From the NCBI GenBank assembly GCA_902774365.1, contig CACYHX010000030.1, forward strand, positions 1-64,000: a DNA stretch of 64,000 nt, written 5' to 3'. The position numbers were made by a program, and so were the translations under genes. The stretch is from an uncultured Bacteroidia bacterium (GTDB lineage: Bacteria > Bacteroidota > Bacteroidia > Bacteroidales > F082). Positions 1 to 7,525 of this stretch are shown in pieces. Below the pieces are notes generated by a model. It had not been told where the DNA came from and ran no database searches. It saw only the letters and a program-made list of their open reading frames with translations. Within the stretch, counting starts at the first letter, position 1; each line of letters starts with the position of its first letter.

Positions 1-1083
1 GTCGAAGTGGGCCTCTTCCTTGAGGATGAGCTGCTGGTTGCGGGCGATACGGTCGGCGAAGTCGGTGGGGATCTCAAACGGCGTGTCGAACGGCATCACG
101 GTGAACGAGTCGACGCCACCGAGGACGGCTGACATCGTGCCCGTGGTGGTGCGCAGCATGTTGACGTAAGCGTCGTAGAGGCTCATGCCCAATTCGGCGT
201 TGGTGGCGTGGATGTGCATCTTGGCGTTCTCTTCCTTGCCGCCGTAAGCCTTCACGATGTTGGCCCACAAGAGACGGTAGGCTCTCAATTTGGCCATCTC
301 CATGAAGTAGTTCTGGCCGATGGCGAGGTTGAAGCGCATCTTGGGCGCGATCTCGTCGATGGTGAGGCCTTTCTCGGTGAGTTTGTCGAGGTATTCGGCA
401 CCCACGGCGAGGCTGAAGGCCATCTCCTGCACGATGGTGGCACCGGCGTTAGTGAACACGTGGCCGTTGACGCCAATCGTTTGGAAGTTAGGCATATCAG
501 CTTTGACGACGATATAGCCCAGTTCCATATCGGCACCCTCGTTGATGTACCACACGCCGCGACGCAGGTAACGCGTCAGCGGGTCGTAGTTCAACGAACC
601 TTTGATCCCCGGCACCTTCGACAGCATCTCAAGGAGCGGCAGGTGATACTTGTTGTTGTAGAAGTTGATCTCCACCGCGTTCTGGTCGATGCCGTTGAGC
701 AGCGTCGAGATGGCGATGGGGTCGTACGGCTTGTCGTACTCCAGCTTGAAGCCGATGCTGTTGGCACCGCGGCTGATGGCGTTGAGGGCGATCTTGTTGG
801 CCTCATGCACGTCCTTGACGGTGATGTCCTGACGGACGAGCCATGCGTTGCCTTCGGCTTTGTTGCCACGGACGTAGGGGAACTCGTTGGGGTTCTGGCC
901 CGTCCAAGGGATGTCGGCCAGGTTCTCGGCGCGGTAGTAGGGCCTCACGTTGAAGCCTTCGGCCGTGCGCCATACCAGCTTTTTGTTGTAATCTGCCCCT
1001 TTGAGGTCCTTCTCGATGACGGCTTCCCATTCTTCGGTCGTCACGGGTGGGAACTCCTCAAAGAGTCTCTTTTTTTCTTCCAT
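1..1083 (-). CDS. mutA: Methylmalonyl-CoA mutase small subunit (partial, C-terminus outside window)
   Basis: Adenosylcobalamin-dependent isomerisation of methylmalonyl-CoA and succinyl-CoA needs MutA and MutB; this is the smaller, non-catalytic subunit. The frame is open from the ATG at 1083 to the window edge (361 codons). The translation begins MEEKKRLFEEFPPVTTEEWE and shows typical family segments: WRTAEGFNVRPYYR near residue 40, GANSIGF near 115, FYNNKYHLPLLEML, and TIGVNGHVFTNAGAT near 200. The pathway in Bacteroidota makes propionate from succinate. The mutB gene would be expected just beyond the left edge, downstream on this strand. A TAnnTTTG box lies about 55 bases upstream. The family call is strong; the C-terminus cannot be seen. 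Confidence 0.93.
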   Translation of the reverse strand, partial: MEEKKRLFEEFPPVTTEEWEAVIEKDLKGADYNKKLVWRTAEGFNVRPYYRAENLADIPWTGQNPNEFPYVRGNKAEGNAWLVRQDITVKDVHEANKIALNAISRGANSIGFKLEYDKPYDPIAISTLLNGIDQNAVEINFYNNKYHLPLLEMLSKVPGIKGSLNYDPLTRYLRRGVWYINEGADMELGYIVVKADMPNFQTIGVNGHVFTNAGATIVQEMAFSLAVGAEYLDKLTEKGLTIDEIAPKMRFNLAIGQNYFMEMAKLRAYRLLWANIVKAYGGKEENAKMHIHATNAELGMSLYDAYVNMLRTTTGTMSAVLGGVDSFTVMPFDTPFEIPTDFADRIARNQQLILKEEAHFD

Positions 1084-1138
1084 GTTGTTGTATTTAATTG
1101 ATATGCTAAAATTGACTATTTTGTGCTCAAACAATCTG

Positions 1139-1146
1139 CAAAAGTA
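1139..1146 (-). promoter_or_regulatory. TAnnTTTG -7 element for mutA
   Basis: TACTTTTG on the minus strand matches the Bacteroidota -7 consensus and predicts a 5' leader of about 50 bases before mutA. Confidence 0.6.
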
Positions 1147-1178
1147 AGAAATAAAGCGATTGGGCAAACTTTTTTCCG

Positions 1179-1186
1179 TACTTTTG
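1179..1186 (+). promoter_or_regulatory. TAnnTTTG -7 element for map
   Basis: TACTTTTG lies 16 bases before the ATG at 1202, with a TTG at 1160-1162 as a possible -33 element. It excludes the longer upstream start at 1160. Confidence 0.65.
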
Positions 1187-1201
1187 CCGCAAAATTCAAG
1201 A

Positions 1202-2059
1202 ATGATGTTTACAAGGCGTAGAAAATGGCGTGTGCCGGCCGGAGAAGAGCCGACAGCATTGGACAAGAAAGTGATGGCATTGGAAGCCAAAGGCGCGATG
1301 GTGCCCAAGCGTACCCTCATCCGCACCCCCGAAGAGATTGAAGGTATCAAGAAGAGCGGCGTCATCAACACCGCCATCCTCGACCTCGTGGGTGAGAAGA
1401 TCCATGCGGGCATGAGTACATTGGAAATCAATGACTTGGTGCATAACTACACCATCGAACACGGTGCCATCCCTGCCACCTTGGGCTACGAAGGCTACCC
1501 GAAGAGTGTGTGCGTCTCCGTCAACGAGGTGGTCTGCCACGGCATCCCGTCTGCCAAGGAAATCCTCAAGGAGGGCGACATCGTCAACGTGGACTGCACG
1601 ACCATTTTGGACGGCTATTATGCCGACGCCTCACGCATGTATGTCATCGGTAAGACCTCGGCGCGCAAGCAGAAGCTGGTCGACGTGGCCAAGGAATGTC
1701 TCTATGTCGGCATGGAAGCTGCCAAGCCTTTCGGCTATGTCGGCGACATCGGCAACGCCATCCAACAGCACGCCCACAAGAACGGCTTCAGTGTGGTGCG
1801 CGACCTCTGCGGCCACGGCGTGGGACTGAAGTTCCACGACGACCCCGAGGTGTTGCACTACGGCAAGAAAGGCACGGGTATGCTGCTCGTTCCGGGCATG
1901 GTGTTCACTATCGAGCCGATGATTAACATGGGAACTTGGAAAGTCTTCATCGACAAGGCCGACGGCTGGACCGTCATCACCGAGGACGAGCTGCCCTCAG
2001 CCCAGTGGGAGCACACCTTCCTGATGACCGAGACGGGTCTGGAGATTTTGACGCATTGA
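1202..2059 (+). CDS. map: Type I methionine aminopeptidase
   Basis: Removes the initiator methionine from new proteins in the cytoplasm. From the ATG at 1202 the protein has 285 residues: a basic N-terminal extension of about 35 residues and then the pita-bread fold. The five metal ligands are readable: Asp131 (VNVD), Asp142 (YYAD), His205 (CGHGVG), Glu238 (FTIEPM) and Glu270 (QWEHT), with the substrate-binding His113 in CHGIP. A start at 1160 would lie inside the promoter, so 1202 (or the next ATG at 1205) is preferred. It is divergent from mutA. The extension resembles the linker found in longer type I enzymes, but no zinc-finger cysteines are present in it. Confidence 0.95.
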   Translation: MMFTRRRKWRVPAGEEPTALDKKVMALEAKGAMVPKRTLIRTPEEIEGIKKSGVINTAILDLVGEKIHAGMSTLEINDLVHNYTIEHGAIPATLGYEGYPKSVCVSVNEVVCHGIPSAKEILKEGDIVNVDCTTILDGYYADASRMYVIGKTSARKQKLVDVAKECLYVGMEAAKPFGYVGDIGNAIQQHAHKNGFSVVRDLCGHGVGLKFHDDPEVLHYGKKGTGMLLVPGMVFTIEPMINMGTWKVFIDKADGWTVITEDELPSAQWEHTFLMTETGLEILTH

Positions 2060-2072
2060 TAGATGAATCCTT

Positions 2073-2146
2073 GTAGAGACGGTGCACGCACCGTCTCATT
2101 TTACCCACAATGACCATTCTGAGACGGTGCATGCACCGTCTCTACA
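2073..2146. repeat. Inverted pair of REP-like palindromes (copies A and B)
   Basis: Copy A (2076-2097) has arms GAGACGGTGC and GCACCGTCTC around AC, preceded by TTGTA. Copy B (2121-2142) has the same arms around AT, followed by TACAAA. The asymmetric flank (TGTA/TACA) faces outwards on both, so the copies form an inverted pair, as in a BIME. The pair sits between map (plus) and the RAYT gene (minus), 12 bases from the transposase stop, and may act as a two-way terminator. Confidence 0.85.
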
Positions 2147-2158
2147 AAGAAAATACCG

Positions 2159-2767
2159 TTATTTTCTGGGTGTATAGAATTCATCACCAACCCAATTGGC
2201 CACATTGTTTTCGATATAGGTGGCGATGCGATTCATTTCGGGTTGGTCACGGATGATGCGGTCATAGAATCGGGGCTGCCAAGCAAAATAATTTGGGGTT
2301 TGGTTAGCATAATGGGTGACGGCAGATTTCATATTACCAATAGCAACAGCCAATCTGTGTTTTTGCTTGGATATGAATTGCATTTCCTCATCAACAGCAT
2401 CGTGTTTCCAGCGGTTAGATTGTAGAGACGGTGCATGCACCGTCTCAGAAATATCATTTTCATTTTGGGTTTGAGGAGACGGTGCGTACACCGTCTCTAC
2501 AATGTAAACAATCAAATGTAAATGATTTGGCATGATGACATACAAAGGAATTTCTGCGTATGGGTTATGCTGCTGTATTTTTTCAATACATTGTTTGGTG
2601 TATTCCCCAATTTCCGACAAAATCATTTCTCCATTCTCGATTTCTCCAAAATAATGTTCACGGTTTTTCGTACAAATGGTGATGAAATAGGCACCGCCGT
2701 CATAATCATGCCACCAGGCACGGGCAGATTCTATTCTGTATTTGTCTTGGAATTTGTCGTCGGACAT
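2159..2767 (-). CDS. REP-associated tyrosine transposase (RAYT, Y1/IS200-like)
   Basis: A single-strand HUH-type nuclease of the TnpA_REP group, thought to move or process REP palindromes. From MSDDKFQDKYRIESAR the protein has 202 residues. Seen: the N-terminal YFITICTKNREHYFG segment; the HUH motif in YVIMPNHLHLIVY; and the C-terminal WQPRFYDRIIRDQPEMNRIATYI block with the candidate catalytic tyrosines. Between the HUH core and this block the protein carries ETVYAPS and ETVHAPS, both encoded by REP palindromes in frame (2424-2501). A longer start at 2818 would lie inside another REP copy, so 2767 is preferred. Inverted REP pairs lie on both sides. It is probably chromosomal and domesticated rather than an active IS, because there are no IS ends. 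Confidence 0.88.
   Translation of the reverse strand: MSDDKFQDKYRIESARAWWHDYDGGAYFITICTKNREHYFGEIENGEMILSEIGEYTKQCIEKIQQHNPYAEIPLYVIMPNHLHLIVYIVETVYAPSPQTQNENDISETVHAPSLQSNRWKHDAVDEEMQFISKQKHRLAVAIGNMKSAVTHYANQTPNYFAWQPRFYDRIIRDQPEMNRIATYIENNVANWVGDEFYTPRK
2421..2501. repeat. REP palindromes C and D inside the RAYT reading frame
   Basis: Copy C (2425-2446, arms GAGACGGTGC/GCACCGTCTC, flank TGTA on the left) and copy D (2476-2497, right arm ACACCGTCTC with one change, flank TACA on the right) form an inverted pair 29 bases apart. Both are translated on the minus strand, as ETVHAPS and ETVYAPS, without a stop. Confidence 0.85.
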
Positions 2768-2790
2768 GTTTGTAATGATTTGGTTTTTTT

Positions 2791-2876
2791 TGTAGAGACG
2801 GTGCGTGCACCGTCTCAAATATAATCTGTTAATTTAATTTCTATGTTTATGAGACGGTGCGTGCACCGTCTCTACA
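2791..2876. repeat. Inverted pair of REP-like palindromes (copies E and F)
   Basis: Copy E (2795-2816) and copy F (2851-2872), both with arms GAGACGGTGC/GCACCGTCTC around GT. The flank is TGTA left of E and TACA right of F, giving the same outward-facing inverted pair as A/B and C/D. Copy F ends three bases before the stop codon of the MBOAT gene and may terminate that operon; copy E lies in the RAYT leader. Confidence 0.85.
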
Positions 2877-2878
2877 AT

Positions 2879-4744
2879 TTAAAATTGGAAATAGATAAAC
2901 GACTGCAGGTCGGCCGTGATGAATTGGTAGATCACGAACACGATGAGGGCGCAGACCACCACCATCAGCGGCACAGGTATCTTGGCGAACCAAATGCGAT
3001 AGCGCCGCTTGAAGTTCTCAGGCAGCCAGTGGATGATTAATCCAATCAGGATGAGTATGAACACGTTGCTGTAGTGCGTGATGATGGTGGGCACCTTGCT
3101 CCAGTCCCATGTGCTGCCCATCTGGTTGACCATGTTCTTGGCGGTGTTCCATGCTGTTTCGTTGGCCACGGCGGGGTCAAGGTTGGAGCCGCTGCGGAAG
3201 AATAGTCGTGTGAAGGTGATGAAGGTGAAGGTCTGGAAGATGGCCCAGGCGTCTTGCAGCCACTGCCATGCCTTCTTGCCGCCAAAGAGATTGTAGAGCA
3301 TGCGCACCATATTGCCCCCCAAGATGATCATGCACCACACGAATAGCACGGTGAACACGGGGCGCGGCACGAACACACACAGCAGACGCAGCAGGAAGGT
3401 GACGGCTAAAATAAATAAGGTGCGACCATAGACGCTCCAGTCTCTCCAGAACTTGTAGAATATCATGCCGATGCCGTTCAGGCCGCCCCAAATCATGAAG
3501 TTCCACGAGGCGCCGTGCCACAGGCCACCGAGCAGCATCGTGTCCATGGCGTTGATGTTGGTGGTGATGCTCTTGCGCTTCTCGGGCTTGAAGAGGGCCA
3601 CCAAGGCCACAATGACGGCGACGACACCCACGCCCACGCCTATCCACCAGCTGCCCGAGAGGAAGACGGCGATGGCGGCAATCATGATGATGATGCAGAA
3701 CGAGCCGAAGGTGGCGTTGCGGTTGCCGCCCAGCGGGATGTAGAGGTAGTCCTGCAGCCAACGCGACAGCGACATGTGCCAGCGTTTCCAGAACTCGCCC
3801 GGGTTCTTGGCTTTGTAGGGCGAGTTGAAGTTCTTGGGCAGGTAGAAGTCCATCAGCATGGCCACGCCGATGGCGATGTCGGTGTAGCCCGAGAAGTCGG
3901 CATACACCTGCAGCGAGTAGCCGAACAAGGCCATGAGGTTCTCGAAGCCGGTGTAGAGCAGCGGCTGCTCAAACACACGGTCGATGAAGTTGACGGCGAT
4001 GTAGTCGCTCAAGACGATTTTCTTCACCAAGCCGTTCATGATCCAGAACACGGCGATGCCGAACTGCTTGCGGCTGAGGAAGTATTTCTTGTGGAGTTGC
4101 GGGATGAACTCGTTGGCCCTCACGATGGGACCCGCCACCAGCTGCGGGAAGAAGCTCACGTAGAAGCCGAAGTCGAAGACGTTGCGGACCGGCTCGATGC
4201 GCTTGCGGTACACGTCCATGATGTAGCTGATGGCCTGGAAGGTGTAGAACGAGATGCCCACCGGCAGCAGGATGGTGTCGACGCTGAAGCGGTTGTCGCC
4301 CGTGATTTGGTTGCCCACCCACGAGAACACGTCGAACACGCGGAACTCCAATCCCGTCAGGTCGTTGACGACGTCGGTGAGGAAATAGGCGTATTTGAAA
4401 TAACACAGCGTCGACAGGTTGACGATGACACTCAGCGCCAACACGAAGTTACGGCTGCCGTCTTTCTTTCGGGAATGTAGCCACTTGCCTGCGAAGAAGT
4501 TATATAAAGCGGTGAATATCAGGATTAAGACGAAGAGTCCGCTGGTCTTGTAGTAGAAGAACAAGCTGACGAAAAACAGGAAGGTGTTGCGCAGCAGGCA
4601 CTTGTTTTTGAGCAGGCAGAAGAAGGCGAACACGATGGCGAAGAACGCCCAGAAATAGAACTGGGTGAACAGCAAGGGGTGGGCCTTGTCGAACGAGAAG
4701 ATCCGGGTGAGGAAGTCCAATGCTATTTCGGGGTTGAAGGTCAT
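2879..4744 (-). CDS. MBOAT-family O-acyltransferase (AlgI/PatA-like)
   Basis: A polytopic inner-membrane protein (621 residues) of the membrane-bound O-acyltransferase family, which moves acyl groups across the membrane for O-acetylation of an extracytoplasmic polymer. The conserved histidines are His323 in FWKRWHMSLSRWL and the catalytic His410 in GGLWHGASW; QLVAGPIVRA near 201 and YADFSGYTDIAIG near 281 are also typical. Between YIPLGGNR and GGLWHG there is an extra stretch of about 60 residues with two hydrophobic segments and a basic loop (KPEKRKS), longer than in AlgI. It is the last gene of the operon, one base after the stop of the preceding SGNH gene. The polymer acetylated is not shown by sequence; peptidoglycan is the best guess from the LysM partner. 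Confidence 0.9.
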   Translation of the reverse strand: MTFNPEIALDFLTRIFSFDKAHPLLFTQFYFWAFFAIVFAFFCLLKNKCLLRNTFLFFVSLFFYYKTSGLFVLILIFTALYNFFAGKWLHSRKKDGSRNFVLALSVIVNLSTLCYFKYAYFLTDVVNDLTGLEFRVFDVFSWVGNQITGDNRFSVDTILLPVGISFYTFQAISYIMDVYRKRIEPVRNVFDFGFYVSFFPQLVAGPIVRANEFIPQLHKKYFLSRKQFGIAVFWIMNGLVKKIVLSDYIAVNFIDRVFEQPLLYTGFENLMALFGYSLQVYADFSGYTDIAIGVAMLMDFYLPKNFNSPYKAKNPGEFWKRWHMSLSRWLQDYLYIPLGGNRNATFGSFCIIIMIAAIAVFLSGSWWIGVGVGVVAVIVALVALFKPEKRKSITTNINAMDTMLLGGLWHGASWNFMIWGGLNGIGMIFYKFWRDWSVYGRTLFILAVTFLLRLLCVFVPRPVFTVLFVWCMIILGGNMVRMLYNLFGGKKAWQWLQDAWAIFQTFTFITFTRLFFRSGSNLDPAVANETAWNTAKNMVNQMGSTWDWSKVPTIITHYSNVFILILIGLIIHWLPENFKRRYRIWFAKIPVPLMVVVCALIVFVIYQFITADLQSFIYFQF

Positions 4745-4745
4745 C

Positions 4746-6017
4746 TTATCGTTTGGTGTTCAGTCTAACGTGTTCTATATATTTGGTGATCAAAGCATTG
4801 TAAAGCAAGTCGCCAAGGAGTTTGTAGCCTTCGTTGGTGAAGTGCACCTTGTCTTTCTTGGCGAGGCCGGCCTTCTCCCAGTCTTGCATCGACTTCAAGC
4901 CTCCCATGATGTCGAACTGGTCCCACACGGCGGCGTTGTATTGCTTGCCCATCTCCATGAAGGCCTCCTCCACGATCAGGCCGTTCGTGTTGACCTCGTA
5001 TCTTTTATAGCGTTTGCCTTTCACGCGCTTGAAGCTGTCGTTGTTGCTCATGAAGAGCAGGGCGCAGTCGGGGTTGACGCGCTTGATGATGCGGATAAGC
5101 TCGTCGAAGTTGCGCATGAAGACCTGTTTCTCGAAATCTTTCTCTGCCGCGTCGTTGATGCCGATGCCGAAGATGATGAGGTCGGGGCGGATGAGCTCGA
5201 GGTCGCGCTCGAAGTCGTCGCAGCGCAGGTACGACGGCACGCTGGCGCCGTTGACGCCGATGCCGTGCACGCTGATGCCCGGCATGCCGTTCTCAAGCAA
5301 TACACCGGTCAGGGTGAACTCGCCTGGGACGGAGTCGAAGAGGATGCAGATGGAGTCGGTGAAGGAGGGCAACTCGAAGGTATAGGTCGACTTCCACTCG
5401 TCGTATTGTCCTTGCAGCACCGTGCCGTCGTAGCTGACCACGGGCACCACGTTTTCGGTCTCCGAGAAGCCGACGACGGTCACCTTGTTGAAGTCGAAGT
5501 CGGGGGTGAGGTCGGTGGGGTTCTTCTCACGTGTCATGATGCTTACCGTGGCGGTTGGGTCGGTGGTGGTGATGGCGGCGCCGGCCAGCCCCATGCGTTT
5601 GTCGGTCTCCTTGCGGACGGCGTTGCGGCAGAAAGCCCACACGCCCGTTGAGCGGACGATGAAATGCGACGGGTTGTTGGTGCCGCCTGCGGTGAAGGGG
5701 AAGACGAAGTTTTGTCCGCCAATCAAGTCGGTACTGATACTCAATAAGTTATCTCTGAATTGTTGGGTAAACACGCCCGCCTGCACATGGGAGCCTCCGA
5801 TGTGCATGATGCTCACGTTGCCTTCGCCGAGGAAGACCACGGAGTCCATCTTCTGGAAGAAGCGTTCCATGGCAAGGCTGTCGCCAGGATATTGGATTTG
5901 GTTGCGCTCGAAGTGGGCAAAGGCGTGGCTTGGCACGGGCTTCACCAAAGGCAGATCTTGCGCCACGAGTAGCCTGCTAAACAAGAATAATCCTATGAAA
6001 ACCAGCCACTTCTTCAT
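4746..6017 (-). CDS. Secreted SGNH/GDSL-type hydrolase or O-acetyltransferase
   Basis: 423 residues with an N-terminal signal peptide (MKKWLVFIGLFLFSRLLVAQ). SGNH blocks are visible: block I in MHIGGSHVQ (Ser76 as likely nucleophile, with GGSH in place of GDS), the block III Asn in FGIGIND, and the block V DxxH in KDKVHFTNEGY. About 120 residues between blocks I and III form an inserted beta-rich domain. The start overlaps the stop of the upstream SGNH gene (ATGA). Together with an MBOAT partner, such proteins act as periplasmic acetyltransferases (PatB-like) or esterases (Ape1-like); sequence alone does not say which. Confidence 0.83.
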   Translation of the reverse strand: MKKWLVFIGLFLFSRLLVAQDLPLVKPVPSHAFAHFERNQIQYPGDSLAMERFFQKMDSVVFLGEGNVSIMHIGGSHVQAGVFTQQFRDNLLSISTDLIGGQNFVFPFTAGGTNNPSHFIVRSTGVWAFCRNAVRKETDKRMGLAGAAITTTDPTATVSIMTREKNPTDLTPDFDFNKVTVVGFSETENVVPVVSYDGTVLQGQYDEWKSTYTFELPSFTDSICILFDSVPGEFTLTGVLLENGMPGISVHGIGVNGASVPSYLRCDDFERDLELIRPDLIIFGIGINDAAEKDFEKQVFMRNFDELIRIIKRVNPDCALLFMSNNDSFKRVKGKRYKRYEVNTNGLIVEEAFMEMGKQYNAAVWDQFDIMGGLKSMQDWEKAGLAKKDKVHFTNEGYKLLGDLLYNALITKYIEHVRLNTKR

Positions 6018-7525
6018 TTTTTCTCATACGGGGGTTTGTAGAACGGCATTCTGATGCGGCCTGCCGTGCGGATGGAGTCCTCGCGTTGGTCGAGGTTGAT
6101 GAACTCGATGACCTTTTCGCTGGGCACGTGTTGGCGGAGCTTGTAGAAGTCGTAGTAGGTGGTAAACGACTTGGCGAGGTCGGTGCCGATCTCTTGTGCG
6201 CCGCGGAAGGTGAAGTGCACGTAGTCGGGGCCGGCCAAGGGTGGGTTGTGTTTCACCCATTGTGCCATCGAGCCTTCGCCGCCCATCACGTTGAACATAT
6301 CCCAATAGGCCACGTGGTTGCGCAGCGCCATGACGCGGAGCGAGTCGTTCAGCTCGGGCAGGCCGTGCCAGGTACCCATTTTGCCGCCGTAGCTCTTGCC
6401 CATGTCGGCAGGGCCGATGAAGAGCAGGGTGGCTTTGGGCGCGACGCGTTTCATGTAGTTGATCTGCTTCTCCAACTCGGCCATGTAAGGCGTGATGTTT
6501 TTCGACGAGCTGATGCTGGGCATGCGGTTGCCGCCAAACTGCATGATGATGAGTCGGGTGTTGAGCAGGTCGAACGACTGGCGCATGGTGGCTTCGTTGA
6601 TGCGGGTGAAGATGGTGCCCGAGCAGCCGCGCAGGGCCACGTTGTCGATGGCCACGCCTGCCTCGCCGTCAAGGAGGACGGCATAGATCTCGGCGTTACC
6701 CACGAAGTTGATGGTGCCACGTTTCACGTCGTCGGGCAGGACCCAGGTGACGAGCGACACGCTGTCGTTGGCGGCCAGCACCTTGGTCTCGGGGGCGATG
6801 TTGTCACATTTCAGTGTGGCGGAGAAGCCTTGGCTGTTGCGTCCCAGCAGCACCGACACCGTTGAGATCTCCTTGGCTTTCGCAAACGCTTGCGAGTGGC
6901 TGGTTTGCGTGAAGCTGATGCTGCCTCCGCCCATCACTTGGCTGAACTGCGACATCACGCCGTAGCGGTTGTGTGAGGCACGGTTGGCGTCGCCATACAC
7001 CATGTAACGTTGCAGGTTGTTGGAGTGCTGCGACACCGAGATGGTGGCCACGGGTTGTATGGCGGGGATCATATTGGGTCCCGAGCCGCCGAAGAACTCC
7101 TGCAGCTTCTGGCGCAGCACCGACGAGATGCGGTCCATCTCGATTTGCGAGTCGCCGTAGTGCATGATGCGGTAGGTCTTGCCCTCTTCGTCGGCGTTTT
7201 CAAGCTGTTTGAACAAGGGGTCGAAGAAGGTGTAGTCGTCGTTGGGCAGGTAGATGCGGTTGGGGTTCTCCTTCAGGTAGCTGCGGTAGTAACGCATGCT
7301 GTCCAGCAGGTTGTCGGAGACGGTCATCTCGAAGCTCTTGTTCACCTTGTCGATGACGGCGTCGACGTCCACCTCCTCTTGGGTGGGCGCCATGTCCTCG
7401 GCGTAGGAGGGAAAACGCAAGGTATAGTTGCCGATGGCAAGTCCCTCGGCGGGGAAGAAATACCAGGCTACTCCTAAGATGAGTATCACGGAAAAGATAA
7501 ATATGAGGGTGCGTATGGCTTTCAT
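6014..7525 (-). CDS. Membrane-anchored SGNH hydrolase-like protein
   Basis: 503 residues from [16 protein letters not shown], an uncleaved-looking N-terminal anchor, so the domain is periplasmic. SGNH blocks: IMHYGDSQIEMDR (GDS with Ser nucleophile), MQFGGN for the oxyanion residue, and the DxVH dyad in GPDYVHFTFRG. The two SGNH proteins in this operon are clearly related (both have the MGG segment followed by W and the DxVHFT ending). The ATG overlaps the upstream stop by one base (TAATG). Two SGNH enzymes beside one MBOAT suggests one transferase and one esterase, which is inference. A longer start at 7585 would run back into the LysM coding region. Confidence 0.82.
   Translation of the reverse strand: MKAIRTLIFIFSVILILGVAWYFFPAEGLAIGNYTLRFPSYAEDMAPTQEEVDVDAVIDKVNKSFEMTVSDNLLDSMRYYRSYLKENPNRIYLPNDDYTFFDPLFKQLENADEEGKTYRIMHYGDSQIEMDRISSVLRQKLQEFFGGSGPNMIPAIQPVATISVSQHSNNLQRYMVYGDANRASHNRYGVMSQFSQVMGGGSISFTQTSHSQAFAKAKEISTVSVLLGRNSQGFSATLKCDNIAPETKVLAANDSVSLVTWVLPDDVKRGTINFVGNAEIYAVLLDGEAGVAIDNVALRGCSGTIFTRINEATMRQSFDLLNTRLIIMQFGGNRMPSISSSKNITPYMAELEKQINYMKRVAPKATLLFIGPADMGKSYGGKMGTWHGLPELNDSLRVMALRNHVAYWDMFNVMGGEGSMAQWVKHNPPLAGPDYVHFTFRGAQEIGTDLAKSFTTYYDFYKLRQHVPSEKVIEFINLDQREDSIRTAGRIRMPFYKPPYEKK

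Noticed and set aside
1160-1201. Upstream start of methionine aminopeptidase
   Set aside because: The segment holds the TAnnTTTG promoter, so it is not translated.
2421-2501. CRISPR-like repeats in the RAYT region
   Set aside because: The repeats are self-complementary, inverted in pairs and have unequal spacing; no cas gene lies in the window.
2041-2880. Insertion sequence (IS200/IS605) with TnpB
   Set aside because: Only a Y1 transposase of the RAYT type is present. There is no tnpB and no IS end; palindromes are paired REPs.
3515-4480. 321-codon plus-strand open frame opposite the MBOAT gene
   Set aside because: Shadow frame; the MBOAT histidine motifs are on the minus strand.
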